Source: Stygiolobus caldivivus
GTDB taxonomy: Archaea > Thermoproteota > Thermoprotei_A > Sulfolobales > Sulfolobaceae
Direction: 5' to 3'
Assembly: GCF_019704315.1 (NCBI RefSeq)
Contig: NZ_AP024597.1
Location: 2,640,501-2,704,500 of the forward strand
DNA: 64,000 nucleotides
Position numbers and translations under genes: made by a program. Of this stretch, positions 32,428-43,397 are shown piece by piece. Positions within the stretch are counted from its first letter, which is position 1, and each line of letters starts with the position of its first letter. The notes beneath the pieces are model-generated. The model was not told the DNA's origin. It ran no database searches and was given only the letters and a program-made list of their open reading frames with translations.

Positions 32428-33300
32428 ATGTCAATTACCTTTTCGAGGAAATTAAATGATTACGTTAAACTCGCTAAACCTAGAGTAATAAGCCTACTTG
32501 ACATGGCTGCACTCACAGGGTTTGTATTGGGCCTTACTAAAGTGACAGATATAATGTCATGGGTTTACGTTATTCCAGTTTTGATTGGAGGGAGTCTAGC
32601 CGCCGGGGGTGGTATGATAATCAATGGTGGGTTAGAGATAGAAAAAGATAAGCTTATGCAAAGGACTTCATGGAGACCTACTGTAAAAGGTGAAGTGAGC
32701 AAAAAAGAAGCTTATATGGTCGGGATATTCTTAGCCATTACGGGAACTGCAATAGGGCTGTTAGATAATCTGCTTACATCTCTATTTATTGCCTTAGGAT
32801 TTTTAGTATATGTGCTAGTTTATTCTATATGGCTTAAGCCCAGGACGTGGTGGAATATAGTCATCGGAGGTCTGGCAGGTAGTGCTGCAGCATGGGCTGG
32901 TTATGCAGCATCGTCAAATGCATTTGATATAGAATCGCTTATGTTAGGGCTTTTAGTTTTTATGTGGACACCAGGTCACTTCTGGTCTTTGGCACTAAGA
33001 TTTAGGGATGATTATGCTAAAGCCGAAATACCTATGTTGCCGGTTTTGGTAGACGAGAAAACTTCTGCAAAGGCTATTGCAATATCAAACATCTTAATGA
33101 TACCCTTTGCCTTATACCTATCTGTTTATTTAGGGATCGTGTATAGTATAATAACAGCCATATTCTCGTCTATTCTTCTATACTATAACTTTAAATTATT
33201 GAAGAATCCAACAAAAGACGAGGCGTGGAGGTCCTTTAAGTTTTCATCGCCTTATCTTGCTATAATTCTCATGGTAGCTATAATACTAAAAATAATATGA
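32428..33300 (+). CDS. ctaB: Protoheme IX farnesyltransferase (heme O synthase)
   Basis: UbiA-family membrane prenyltransferase converting heme b to heme o for terminal oxidases. Motifs: [12 protein letters not shown], the first polar loop [20 protein letters not shown] (with Glu where many have Asp), and the second [17 protein letters not shown]. About nine membrane helices. ATG 32428 is preferred to 32371 because the 19 extra residues are poorly conserved-looking and a TATA-like AAATTTTTTAA lies about 30 bases upstream. Terminal oxidase genes are not adjacent. Confidence 0.9.
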   Translation: MSITFSRKLNDYVKLAKPRVISLLDMAALTGFVLGLTKVTDIMSWVYVIPVLIGGSLAAGGGMIINGGLEIEKDKLMQRTSWRPTVKGEVSKKEAYMVGIFLAITGTAIGLLDNLLTSLFIALGFLVYVLVYSIWLKPRTWWNIVIGGLAGSAAAWAGYAASSNAFDIESLMLGLLVFMWTPGHFWSLALRFRDDYAKAEIPMLPVLVDEKTSAKAIAISNILMIPFALYLSVYLGIVYSIITAIFSSILLYYNFKLLKNPTKDEAWRSFKFSSPYLAIILMVAIILKII

Positions 33301-33406
33301 AAAAAGAAAAAAGAAGAAAAATGTTAATATATTATTTTAGGTTATTAGAACTCCTTCTAATTCATACCAATTTTGCTACAGTAGAGTAAAGAGATTATAA
33401 AACGTT

Positions 33407-34330
33407 TTAAATGAAATTCCTTTTTAAGAGGATAAGGTCCGAGAATGCACCATAGGCTGCATTAATAGGCCCAGCTCCGGGCCCCCTAATTATGGTGGTT
33501 TGAATATCAGTCATAATCTCTAAAGCATTTTCGACCCCATCTATGTGGTATAAAGGGTCTTCAGGAGTAAGCACCTTTGGTGACACTTCGATCTCGTTTT
33601 CATCTGCATAAGCAATTAGCTTGACTTTCTTATGTCCGTCATATGCCCCTTTTATGCCTTGTATCCCTGTAAACTTTATATCTCTTATGGTAACACTCTT
33701 CTTCATCGCAAAATTAACCAAGATGGTTAACTTCGCGGCAGCATCAAAACCGTTTATATCTAAGGTAGGGTCTTCTTCAGCATACCCTAATCTCTGAGCT
33801 TCTTTTAATGCCGATTCGAAAGGTTGCCCATTATACATCATTGTAAGGATAAAATTAGTGGTGCCGTTAAGGATCCCCCGTATCCTTTTCACCTCGGAGC
33901 CCGGAAGTATCCTCAGTAAGTTTATTGAAGGTGTACCGCTCATGACAGTTCCTTGGAACCCAAGCCTACCTTTCCCAACTAGTCCCATTATTTCATTAAA
34001 CGCGAGCGCAAGAGGAGCTTTATTCGTAGTAATTACACTAGTCCCATCCTTCAGTGCTAATTTGTAAAGGCTTAAAGACGGATTACCGTCCTTATAATTT
34101 GCTGACATTGTATCGACTACTATATCGGGTTTTATTTTCTCGTATGCTGTAAAAACATCTCCCTCGATGTCCACGGTGAACTGGTCTTTATACCCTACCA
34201 TAATTCCCTTTCTATTTACAATTCCGCCTATTTCTATGTCCTTAAGCTCCTCCAACTTACCTTTCTTTTCAAAGATTAATTTTACAAAAGCCTTACCTAC
34301 ATTACCATATCCTGCTACCAAGACTTTCAT
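33407..34330 (-). CDS. hom: Homoserine dehydrogenase
   Basis: Reduces aspartate semialdehyde to homoserine for threonine and methionine. Rossmann motif GYGNVGKAF at residues 8-16; catalytic region TNKAPLA and GFQGTVMSGTPSI; signature ILNGTTNFILTMM near 155, and AEEDPTLDINGFDAAAKL. At 307 residues it lacks the C-terminal ACT domain and an aspartokinase fusion. It overlaps the B3/4 gene by 4 bases and is the third gene of the nikR unit. Confidence 0.93.
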   Translation of the reverse strand: MKVLVAGYGNVGKAFVKLIFEKKGKLEELKDIEIGGIVNRKGIMVGYKDQFTVDIEGDVFTAYEKIKPDIVVDTMSANYKDGNPSLSLYKLALKDGTSVITTNKAPLALAFNEIMGLVGKGRLGFQGTVMSGTPSINLLRILPGSEVKRIRGILNGTTNFILTMMYNGQPFESALKEAQRLGYAEEDPTLDINGFDAAAKLTILVNFAMKKSVTIRDIKFTGIQGIKGAYDGHKKVKLIAYADENEIEVSPKVLTPEDPLYHIDGVENALEIMTDIQTTIIRGPGAGPINAAYGAFSDLILLKRNFI

Positions 34331-35001
34331 AAAATCGACACCTCCTTATTCCACTTACCATTTGCATATTTAACTAGTAGTTCTGCCACTCTCTTAGTCG
34401 CCTCTTTTACCAGATCGTTATTAACACCTAAAACTCCAGCCCCGATAATAAGTACGTCTTTAGTAGTCTCGATCACATTGGTGAGTTGGGAGTCCCTATG
34501 CGGATATATGTGCATTACAATCCCCTCACTATCTACTAATATCGGGATATTAGGTGCGACCTTTTCCGGTTCTTTCTTACCTATACCGTAAAAATTTTCA
34601 GTTCCGTTACTTAACCTCAGGGTTATAGGATACTTGAACCTAGATTCGTCATATATACCTATAGGAACTAATGTATCTGCACTTACTAAATTCCCTATAT
34701 CTACTACATTATTAATACGGGGTAATTTACCGTTTCTCGATATCCTCCTCCTGAGGGCCTCTCCGCTTGGTCTCGTCTTCGTAGGGTCTATATTTATTTT
34801 CCAATAGAAATCTCTGTATGCCCTAACTACTGGGTCCTCCTTCAGTGACTCTGGGTTAATATGTTTATATTTCTCCTCTATTCTTTTCATCTCTTCTTCA
34901 AGTTCACCTTCAGTTGGTCTAACCACTATACTCGTGACTTCAGTATAAGAAATAAAGACGCCTAATTTTCTCGCGTCTTCGCTAACTACTATCTTAGGCA
35001 T
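34327..35001 (-). CDS. B3/B4 tRNA-binding-domain protein
   Basis: A 224-residue stand-alone B3/B4 domain as found in the phenylalanyl-tRNA synthetase beta chain. Visible segments are RRISRNGKLPRINNVVDIGNLVS (two pieces of the same fold), VPIGIYDESRF and YPHRDSQLTNVIETTKD. Stand-alone members may check or hydrolyse mischarged amino acids or small molecules; the role is not proven. It overlaps nikR by 8 bases and hom by 4, so is co-translated with both. Confidence 0.82.
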   Translation of the reverse strand: MPKIVVSEDARKLGVFISYTEVTSIVVRPTEGELEEEMKRIEEKYKHINPESLKEDPVVRAYRDFYWKINIDPTKTRPSGEALRRRISRNGKLPRINNVVDIGNLVSADTLVPIGIYDESRFKYPITLRLSNGTENFYGIGKKEPEKVAPNIPILVDSEGIVMHIYPHRDSQLTNVIETTKDVLIIGAGVLGVNNDLVKEATKRVAELLVKYANGKWNKEVSIL

Positions 35002-35395
35002 GCGAGTTATTTTGCACGTCTGACACTATTAACTTTACTTTGCTCACACCTTTGATGGACGCTAACTTATTTACTAAGTCTACAAGTTCCGACTTCATAC
35101 CTTTTACTGCGACTGCCTCAACGCACTTCTCGTCCCTGTGGACGTGTAAGACAGATATTATTTTATTCTCGTACTCATGTTGCACTGAGGTAACCTTAGC
35201 CGTACTTTCGTTATCATAGACGATGTTAATAATGCCAATAACATATGTTTCATCCCTCTCGTTTTCGTCAAGGAAGTCTCTTAAAGCGGTTTGCATAATT
35301 TTACTCCTATCGCTAACACCACTAGTCTGCATATACTTTTCGAGTCTATCGTAAAGTTCTTTTGGGATAGATACGCTAATCTTTTCCACATTCAT
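34994..35395 (-). CDS. nikR: NikR-type nickel-responsive regulator
   Basis: A 133-residue protein with an N-terminal ribbon-helix-helix domain ([19 protein letters not shown]) and a C-terminal ACT-like metal domain. Expected nickel ligands are H73, H84, H86 and C91 in [16 protein letters not shown]; the distance from the last His to Cys is one residue shorter than in E. coli NikR. The minus-strand TATA-like CTTTTAACC (35417-35425) lies about 26 bases upstream. It heads an operon with a B3/4 protein and hom, not a nickel transporter. Confidence 0.85.
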   Translation of the reverse strand: MNVEKISVSIPKELYDRLEKYMQTSGVSDRSKIMQTALRDFLDENERDETYVIGIINIVYDNESTAKVTSVQHEYENKIISVLHVHRDEKCVEAVAVKGMKSELVDLVNKLASIKGVSKVKLIVSDVQNNSHA

Positions 35396-35426
35396 TAATT
35401 TATACTCTTTTAGCGTGGTTAAAAGT
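35396..35426. promoter_or_regulatory. Overlapping divergent nikR / tldD promoters
   Basis: Only 31 bases separate the two starts. The plus-strand TATA-like TAATTTATACTC (35397-35408) is about 25 bases before ATG 35427; the minus-strand CTTTTAACC is about 26 bases before the nikR ATG at 35395. The two initiation complexes would compete, and NikR could bind here to control both. Confidence 0.5.
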
Positions 35427-36776
35427 ATGAACTCGTTATTGGACTACGCCCAACAATTAGGTGCCACCTTTGCGGACATAAGGCGTATAAGGGTGAAAGA
35501 ATTATCGCTCTTAGTAACGGAAGATAGAGAGATCGTCTCTACGAACGGTGTAGATGACGGGTATTCTTTAAGAGTTCTCTATAAGGGTAACTGGGGGTAC
35601 TTTTCATCTAGTAAAGAGCTAACGAGGGACGACGTTAAGGACGCAGTAGATAGTGCTGTAGGGGACGAAAAGGTGAATATAGTATACTTACCCCCTAAAC
35701 ACGACAAGGTTGAAATCAAGCCAAAAGTGGAGCTAAATAAAAGCGTTGAAGAGAAGATGAACGACCTCAAGAAGTTGAGGGAGAAGCTAATAGGTCTTGA
35801 TAACAGAATTAAGAGTGTTTCAATAAGGTATCACGAAAGTGAGGTAAGAAGGGAGTACCAGAGTACAGATGAAAGGGATATATCTATGAACTATACAATT
35901 GCTGGGCTTTCCATAGTAATTACTGCAAGAGAAGGAGATAGCTTAGCTTCTGCTACGTTTTCTAGGTACACTTACATGGGTTATCCTATTGAAGTGATAG
36001 GAGAGGAAAATATACTAGAGACGTTAAAGAGAAGGATAGAGAACCAGTTCATAGGTGAAAGTGTTAAGGCAGATAGTTATGAAGTAGTCCTTGCACCTGA
36101 TGTAGTAGGTGTATTTGCACATGAAGCTGTAGGACATTTAGCTGAAGCAGATTTAGCAATAAACGGGATTTTACACCCCTTAAGGGGAAAAACTATAGCC
36201 CCGGAGTTTGTGAACATCATTGATTCTCCAGTTCAAAACTACGCGTCTGCAATAGGTGTTGTAACTTATGATGATGAAGGGGTTGAAGGGAGGGACGTAT
36301 ATATAATTAAGAACGGAGTTGTAAACGAGTATTTAACCGATAGATTTTACTCAGCATATTTGGGTCAAAAGCCTACGGGTAATGCGAGGGCTGAGGACTT
36401 CAGGAACCCGGTAATTGTTAGGATGAGAAATACATTCATAGCGCCCGGTGAACACTCATATGAAGAAATGATAAGGGATACAAGGAACGGGCTTTTACTG
36501 GTTTCACCACACGGAGGTCAAACGAGTCCTGATGGTACTTTTCAGTTCGGTATCCAAGAAGGATATGTGATAAGGAACGGGGAAATAGTTAGACCTACTA
36601 AGCTGGTCGGGATATCAGGGTACACATTGGAGACCCTAAAGAACATAACAGCTATCTCTAATAAGTTAGATTTTTGGTCGGGGTTCTGTGGTAAAGAGGG
36701 GCAATCTGTCCCAGTAGGGACAGGAGGAGCTTATGTAAAAGTAGAGAAGATGAAGGTGGGTGGTGTAGTTGGTTGA
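35427..36776 (+). CDS. tldD: Metalloprotease-family protein TldD
   Basis: Catalytic subunit of the TldD/TldE peptidase. The zinc motif HEAVGH is seen in [18 protein letters not shown] near residue 232, with a downstream [19 protein letters not shown] near the C-terminus. ATG 35427 is chosen from TATA spacing; GTG 35415 would add four residues upstream of the predicted transcript start. It overlaps tldE by 8 bases. Confidence 0.92.
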   Translation: MNSLLDYAQQLGATFADIRRIRVKELSLLVTEDREIVSTNGVDDGYSLRVLYKGNWGYFSSSKELTRDDVKDAVDSAVGDEKVNIVYLPPKHDKVEIKPKVELNKSVEEKMNDLKKLREKLIGLDNRIKSVSIRYHESEVRREYQSTDERDISMNYTIAGLSIVITAREGDSLASATFSRYTYMGYPIEVIGEENILETLKRRIENQFIGESVKADSYEVVLAPDVVGVFAHEAVGHLAEADLAINGILHPLRGKTIAPEFVNIIDSPVQNYASAIGVVTYDDEGVEGRDVYIIKNGVVNEYLTDRFYSAYLGQKPTGNARAEDFRNPVIVRMRNTFIAPGEHSYEEMIRDTRNGLLLVSPHGGQTSPDGTFQFGIQEGYVIRNGEIVRPTKLVGISGYTLETLKNITAISNKLDFWSGFCGKEGQSVPVGTGGAYVKVEKMKVGGVVG

Positions 36777-38013
36777 TGAGTATACGTTAATCCAGAGAGC
36801 GAAAGACTTGGGATACGAAGCGGAGATATATAGTGTAAAGTCTAAAAATTTCCAAGTTAAGAGAGGGGAACAGTTCTATTCTTTCAACCTCGTCGACCAG
36901 GGCTATGGGCTACGAGTTATCAAAGACGGTAGGGTAGGTTTTGCTTATTCTACCGTCCTCGATGAAGGTATACTTAATTTAGCTATAGAAAGTTCTAAAG
37001 CTTCTAAAGAGGACAAATTCAACGTCCTCCCTTCACCTGAAAAGGTAAATAGAATTAACCTTAAGTTCTTTGAGCTTAACGAAGTTAGAGAAAAGGTCAA
37101 GGAATATGAAGGAGTATTGGGAGAAATCAGAGGTTTTGCAAATGTAATTGCAGAATATTATGAGTTTACAGTGTCTGAAGTTAAGGTAATAAGCACAGAG
37201 GGTGTTGACGTTAATGAACAGAGGAGTCTAGGTAGTGTTTCGGTAGTATTTAATTTTAAGCGTGACGACTTCATAACACCTGAATTTTATGAGGGTATTA
37301 CCGTCAGGGATTTATCTAAATTAGACCCCCAGAAAATAGTAGATGAAGCAAGAAAGAAAGGGGAGATCTTTAAGAAAAGGACGGTGTTGGACAAGAAAGT
37401 TAAAGAAGCAGTCTTTACTCCTAAAGCTATTTCCTCTCTACTGTCTCCACTTTTATCTTATGCGGTGTCTTTAGAGAACGTATATAGGGGTAAGAGCACG
37501 TTAAAAGAAGGTGAAATTTTAAGTGAGAAATTAAATATTATAGATAATCCTAATATAAACTGGGCTCCGTATAGCAGGTCTTTTGACGGCGAGGGCTTAC
37601 CCTCTAAAGAGACGAGAATAGTGAGTGATGGTAAAGTAACGACATTTCTATCTAATACATACTGGGCAAATAGGGCTGGAAAAGCTAATACACATTCATC
37701 TTCTAGGTTTTATTCTTCATTACCGGTAATCTCTTCATCAATACTCGACATTGATATAGCCCCTGACGCTGAAGAGGATACGGTAGTCATAGACCAAGTT
37801 CAGGGAGTTCATACAAGCAATTTCGATACTGGTGAGTTCTCAGTAGTAGGTTCTGTAGCTTGGTATAATCAGGTCGCAATTAGAGAAGTCGTAATTACTG
37901 GCACTTTAAAGGATATGTTAAAGGGAATTATCGGGGGAATAGGTAAAGATAAGGAGGTAAAGGGAAACGTGTATACCCGCTCCCTAAAGGTAGGTAATAT
38001 TAATATAGCGTGA
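36769..38013 (+). CDS. tldE: TldE/PmbA-family subunit
   Basis: Non-zinc partner of TldD (414 residues): same fold but without an HExxxH motif. Seen are [26 protein letters not shown] near the N-terminus, [14 protein letters not shown] in the middle, and [20 protein letters not shown] and [17 protein letters not shown] later. The start is TTG 36769 overlapping the end of tldD. The pair degrades or matures peptides as a heterodimer. Confidence 0.9.
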   Translation: MVDEYTLIQRAKDLGYEAEIYSVKSKNFQVKRGEQFYSFNLVDQGYGLRVIKDGRVGFAYSTVLDEGILNLAIESSKASKEDKFNVLPSPEKVNRINLKFFELNEVREKVKEYEGVLGEIRGFANVIAEYYEFTVSEVKVISTEGVDVNEQRSLGSVSVVFNFKRDDFITPEFYEGITVRDLSKLDPQKIVDEARKKGEIFKKRTVLDKKVKEAVFTPKAISSLLSPLLSYAVSLENVYRGKSTLKEGEILSEKLNIIDNPNINWAPYSRSFDGEGLPSKETRIVSDGKVTTFLSNTYWANRAGKANTHSSSRFYSSLPVISSSILDIDIAPDAEEDTVVIDQVQGVHTSNFDTGEFSVVGSVAWYNQVAIREVVITGTLKDMLKGIIGGIGKDKEVKGNVYTRSLKVGNINIA

Positions 38014-38053
38014 GTTTTTTAAATGGATTCTAAGAAATAGAAAGTGATCATGT

Positions 38054-38482
38054 ATGTTTAAAAAAATTCTCGTAGCATATGATGGTTCGGATCACGCGAT
38101 CAGAGCACTGGATGTCGCAATAGACCTTGCAAGCAAGTACGGTGCTAAACTCGATGTAGTAGAAGTAGTCGATACAGCTGCACTACTAGGAATGGGTGTG
38201 GCACCGATCCCTGGTGAAGTCATCCAACAGGTCTACAATAAGGCTAAGACTGACGTAGAAAACGCTAAGGCTAAAGCCCAGCAAAACGGTGTAAAAGAAG
38301 TCGAGGCTGTAGTACTAGAAGGAGATCCAGCTACTGCAATCCTTGAATACGCTTCAAAGAACGGAAGCGACCTAATCGTCACTGGTAGCAGGGGGTTGTC
38401 TACTTTTAAGAGGATAATCTTAGGTAGTGTGTCGACTAAGATAGTAGAAGACGCGAAGACGCCAGTTTTAGTAGTCAAATAA
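38054..38482 (+). CDS. Universal stress protein (UspA family)
   Basis: A 142-residue single Usp domain: KKILVAYDGSDHAIRAL at the N-terminus, and the ATP-binding GSRGLSTFKRIILGSVSTKIVEDAKTPVLVV at the C-terminus, matching the GxxGx9GS(T/V) pattern of nucleotide-binding members. AGTGAT lies five bases before ATG 38054, so it is probably translated from a leader or from tldE read-through. Confidence 0.9.
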   Translation: MFKKILVAYDGSDHAIRALDVAIDLASKYGAKLDVVEVVDTAALLGMGVAPIPGEVIQQVYNKAKTDVENAKAKAQQNGVKEVEAVVLEGDPATAILEYASKNGSDLIVTGSRGLSTFKRIILGSVSTKIVEDAKTPVLVVK

Positions 38483-38544
38483 CACCGTAAAAAGTAAAAA
38501 GTTAAAAAAGAAAACACTTTCTTATATCGTTATTTTCTTTACAG

Positions 38545-40282
<1,738 letters not shown>

Positions 40283-40308
40283 TTAAAAGATTAAGAGTAA
40301 AATAAAAA

Positions 40309-40428
40309 AGTGGTGATGAGGAACCAACGAGAAGCTATTGGTGGCTGGGGCGCTCTATGCTGAGTATAATGAACGGTGATTTATGAGGTGATCACGGAGC
40401 GGTGAAGAAGGGCTTTAAAGAAGCCCAA
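40309..40428 (+). ncRNA. Candidate structured ncRNA, possibly C/D-like
   Basis: In a gene-free gap of 266 bases this part is markedly GC-richer than its AT-rich flanks. A TATA-like TTTTTAAAA (40280-40288) would start transcription near 40310. It holds a box C GTGATGA (40313-40319) and box D CTGA (40360-40363) at sRNA distance, but no good D' or C'. Hairpins ACCAA/TTGGT (40323-40342), GTGAT/ATCAC (40376-40395) and a closing GGGCTT/AAGCCC (40410-40426) are possible. It fits neither tRNA nor known RNA classes I can name. Confidence 0.45.
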
Positions 40429-40542
40429 TAATGTTTAAAAAATTGAAAAAAGATAAGCTAAACAAAAATATCAATATATATACTTTTGCACTTGCGATAT
40501 TAACTAAAGGTTTTAAGACACGGATGAGATAATCGACATGGT

Positions 40543-41157
40543 ATGTCAGACCAGTTATTACTAACCGGAAATGTCCAAGAGGCAGCTAAAAAAGCTGTTC
40601 AGTGGCTTATAAATAGACGACCTATAAAGGAGTTGAGGGATTGGGGTTTAGCGTTCTCCCTATGGCCCCCTCACTTAACCACGAGCTGTTGCGGTACTGA
40701 ATTCGGTGCTTTTGCAGCGGGTAGGTTTGATTCTGAGAGGTTCGGAGTTTTACCTTTCTCGTCAGCTAGGCAGACAAACCTACTAGTCATAGAAGGCACC
40801 TTGACGAGGAAGATGGCTAGAGCCGCTAAGATAGTCTATGACCAAATGCCTGAACCTAAGTTTGTTATTGCTATGGGTGCTTGTTCATTAGAAGGGGGGA
40901 TATTCTGGAACTCGTATAATACCGTATTACCCTCAGAGATCGGGATACCCGTAGATATATATGCGCCAGGGTGCCCTACAAGACCAGAAGCTTTAGCTAG
41001 AGCTATAATACAGCTCCAGAAGAGGATCAGAGAAGGAGATAAAAGGGTTCAAAACGGTAAAAAGATCGTTAGGACAGAAACCAAGAAAAGCACAGATGAA
41101 AGTTTGCCTTTAGGCCAAGGAGCTAAGAAAAATGAGGAGAAACCTATTGTACAGTGA
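40543..41157 (+). CDS. nuoB: NADH-quinone oxidoreductase subunit B-like protein
   Basis: A 204-residue respiratory complex I subunit carrying cluster N2. Its ligands are in SCCGTEFGA, GACSLEGG and APGCPTRPE, the full Cys-Cys...Cys...Cys set. The C-terminus (about 165-204) is a charged, repetitive lysine-rich tail not typical of bacterial NuoB. No other complex I gene is adjacent: the ncRNA candidate lies upstream and a facing hypothetical gene downstream, so it is transcribed alone. Confidence 0.9.
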   Translation: MSDQLLLTGNVQEAAKKAVQWLINRRPIKELRDWGLAFSLWPPHLTTSCCGTEFGAFAAGRFDSERFGVLPFSSARQTNLLVIEGTLTRKMARAAKIVYDQMPEPKFVIAMGACSLEGGIFWNSYNTVLPSEIGIPVDIYAPGCPTRPEALARAIIQLQKRIREGDKRVQNGKKIVRTETKKSTDESLPLGQGAKKNEEKPIVQ

Positions 41158-41686
41158 ATAATGTAAATGCGTAATCCACATCAACCAATTTTGCCTTAAT
41201 AATGTGTTTGTGATCTATTCTGAATTTAGTCGGTATTCGATCTATTTCTATACCATAATACGATTTCAAATAAGTCGTGATTTGCATTATTAGATCTTCC
41301 CTATTAGTGCTGACTATAGGTATATCATACAATATTAAAACTTTCTCTAATTTTTCTGATTTTATACCTGTGAAAATTAATGAAGTAGTAATATACTGAC
41401 TGTGTTTTTTTGCGTTAATTGTTAGTACTATACTGTCCATATCATATAATGATGTTAAACCGCCATCCCCTTCTTTTACTTCCACATCATATCTGTAACC
41501 AGTCACAATTTTCTTCCTTAACTTTTCAGATAGTAATATAAGTTTTCTAAGTTTAATCTTATCCTGATTGTATGAAGTAAATACTGGAACTTCCTCTGCT
41601 AGATAGGGAATAAACTCTGAAGTAAGCGTGATATATCTAACTTCTGGAGAGATAATTGAAGATACATCTACGTTTTGGAGTTGCAT
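41144..41686 (-). CDS. Hypothetical protein
   Basis: A 180-residue soluble protein with mixed strands and helices, no signal peptide, no membrane helix and no motif I recognise. Basic segment KIKLRKLILLSEKLRKKIV lies near residue 45. It is followed by a 491-base gap on its upstream side and overlaps nuoB tail to tail by 14 bases. Coding is supported mainly by length and by clean 3' packing against nuoB. Confidence 0.5.
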   Translation of the reverse strand: MQLQNVDVSSIISPEVRYITLTSEFIPYLAEEVPVFTSYNQDKIKLRKLILLSEKLRKKIVTGYRYDVEVKEGDGGLTSLYDMDSIVLTINAKKHSQYITTSLIFTGIKSEKLEKVLILYDIPIVSTNREDLIMQITTYLKSYYGIEIDRIPTKFRIDHKHIIKAKLVDVDYAFTLFTVQ

Positions 41687-42177
41687 ATGAGTATTTTATC
41701 TTCATACCTTATCATTTTTTCATTTAGATATGCTTTAATTAGTTTAAAATTAGAATGAACAATTTTTTACATTATAAATTTACGTTATCTTTTTTCAAGG
41801 TAGAAACCCCATATTTTCTCACCAGTTTAGATAACGCTGAAAAGTTACGAAATTAGTAATTAAGGTTAAGCATGTTATTCTGAAAACTTTTTAAAAAGAT
41901 TTACATCAAAAGGAACTTATCTAAGATATTTTAGGTCCTCTATTTCATATATTGTAAATAATCAATAAAAATTCATTTAAAATAGATAAAGAATTGGCAA
42001 AAGATTAGGATAGTTTGATATTATTATAGAAAAATAATGCTAATTCTGTAAAAACGCTACGCTTAGGATAGCTATCGAGAAATAAAAATATTATAAATTT
42101 CAGCTATGAGCAGAGAGTAACTTACGGTTAGAATTGATCGGGGTAAGGATAGTTCCTATTCTCTACTAGTTCTCTAT
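41687..42177. other. Gene-poor AT-rich gap
   Basis: This 491-base stretch is the longest without a gene. I see no ORF of convincing composition, no tRNA or sRNA boxes, no direct or inverted repeat pair and no GC-rich block. It contains promoter-like A/T runs, as expected upstream of the gene at 41686, and the downstream region of the gene ending at 42178. A decayed gene cannot be excluded. Confidence 0.6.
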
Positions 42178-43215
42178 CTAGAGTATTAGCGATGCTAAAA
42201 GTCCTATTAGATGTGTAGCGATCGCTGCACCTAATCCTAGCCCCATCATTTCTAAGCCTTTTTTCTTAGGGTTTACATCACTAAGTAAACCTATTAAAAA
42301 ACCTACAAAGAATATTGATATACCTGAAATAATGTATGATGAGACAAGACCTAGAATTCCGCTTATTCTAAGAAAATATGGTATAATAGGGATTATTGCA
42401 CCGGTTATATAAGAAATTCCAGTGATACCAGAGCTCTTCAGAGGATTTTCTTCCACCTTTGGAGCTATGATATCTTCAGCTACATCAACAAGTTGGGGTG
42501 AAATTGATTGTGCTATTACGTCCTTTATTCCAAGTTCAGAAAGAATATCCTTTAGCCTCTTTGAGACTTCATTTCTGTCAACTATCTTTTGTATTTTTAT
42601 TTTCTCTCTCTTATTTTCATTTATTTCTTTTTCAGATTTCGTTGATAAGTACGCTCCTATACTCATGGATAATGTACCGGAAATTCCTACTATTAGTCCT
42701 GATAATGCGACTACAATAGGGTTATTTATAGCGCCCGCTATTCCTGAAGTAGCTGCTAAGACTTCTATTAGCCCGTCACTAATACCGTATACAAAATCAC
42801 TAACGTCTTTAGCTTTTATTGTTGTGAGCATCTCCTCGTGTACAGCCTCATCAACGCTAATTTCTTTCATTTTTTCTCTTTCGTCTTGGTCTAGTTCATT
42901 ACTATTTGATAATTCGTGGTATTTTTGGATATCGTTCTCCTCATTGCTCTCTAGGAGTCTGAGAGTTAATTCCAGGCCAATAATTTTCCTAATTATGCTG
43001 TAAAACTTAGCATTAATTTTCTGTCTAAAACCAAGGTCTTTCACTTCTATTCCTCTTTTTTCACTAATTTCCTTCCAGATAGAAGCATGTTTCCTTTCCA
43101 TCTCTGACATTTTGGCTAAGAACGCTCTCGCTACTGGATCTTTTTCTTTCCTGCTTAATTCTCGGTATACTTCAGCGTCAAATAATTCTTCTTTATACTG
43201 TTTACTGTAATCCAT
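42178..43215 (-). CDS. Membrane-bound ferritin (MbfA-like): ferritin-like plus VIT1 domain
   Basis: A 345-residue two-part protein. Residues 1-130 are a rubrerythrin/ferritin-like four-helix domain with ExxH pairs (E40/H43 in EMERKHASIW, and DEAVHEEML). Residues about 145-345 are a VIT1/CCC1-type transporter beginning with DFVYGISDGLIEVLAATSGI and about five membrane helices, with a charged cytoplasmic loop near 205-255. In bacteria such fusions (MbfA) export iron. ATG 43215 is preferred to 43233, which lies inside the operator palindrome. Confidence 0.85.
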   Translation of the reverse strand: MDYSKQYKEELFDAEVYRELSRKEKDPVARAFLAKMSEMERKHASIWKEISEKRGIEVKDLGFRQKINAKFYSIIRKIIGLELTLRLLESNEENDIQKYHELSNSNELDQDEREKMKEISVDEAVHEEMLTTIKAKDVSDFVYGISDGLIEVLAATSGIAGAINNPIVVALSGLIVGISGTLSMSIGAYLSTKSEKEINENKREKIKIQKIVDRNEVSKRLKDILSELGIKDVIAQSISPQLVDVAEDIIAPKVEENPLKSSGITGISYITGAIIPIIPYFLRISGILGLVSSYIISGISIFFVGFLIGLLSDVNPKKKGLEMMGLGLGAAIATHLIGLLASLIL

Positions 43216-43219
43216 TAAA

Positions 43220-43242
43220 TAAATTAGAATCATTCTAATTTA
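43220..43242. promoter_or_regulatory. 23-bp perfect palindrome, probable operator of the mbfA-like gene
   Basis: Two 11-base arms, TAAATTAGAAT and ATTCTAATTTA, surround a single central C without mismatch. It lies 4 bases before ATG 43215 and directly against the minus-strand TATA-like AACTTTTAAA, so it covers the predicted transcription start. The TTAG...CTAA core resembles binding sites of DtxR/IdeR/MntR-type metal regulators, which would suit an iron exporter. The regulator itself is not in the window. Confidence 0.65.
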
Positions 43243-43397
43243 AAAGTTTTTCTAATATAGTAGGGCTGGAGCAGGAAAGTTCTCTTGGTATTAGTTTGCC
43301 ATTAACTATTAAAATTCTGTATATTATTAAAAAATAGAAAAATAGAAGGAAGTGGTGGGATAAAATTAATAAAGGTTTTCTTATTTAATTTACATAA

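Noticed and set aside
40309-40428. tRNA gene in the GC-rich island
   Set aside because: No T-loop GTTCRA pattern, no acceptor stem and no cloverleaf could be built.
40402-40431. Nine-codon mini ORF (MKKGFKEAQ) after GAGGTGAT
   Set aside because: Spacing of nine bases differs from the five used locally, and the bases are better explained by the hairpin of the candidate ncRNA.
42422-43003. 193-residue ORF antisense to the MbfA-like gene
   Set aside because: Low-complexity Ser/Ile-rich translation typical of a shadow of an AT-rich coding strand; no ribosome site or motif.
43216-43233. ATG 43233 as start of the MbfA-like gene
   Set aside because: It falls inside the 23-bp palindrome, and the added six residues do not belong to the ferritin-like domain.
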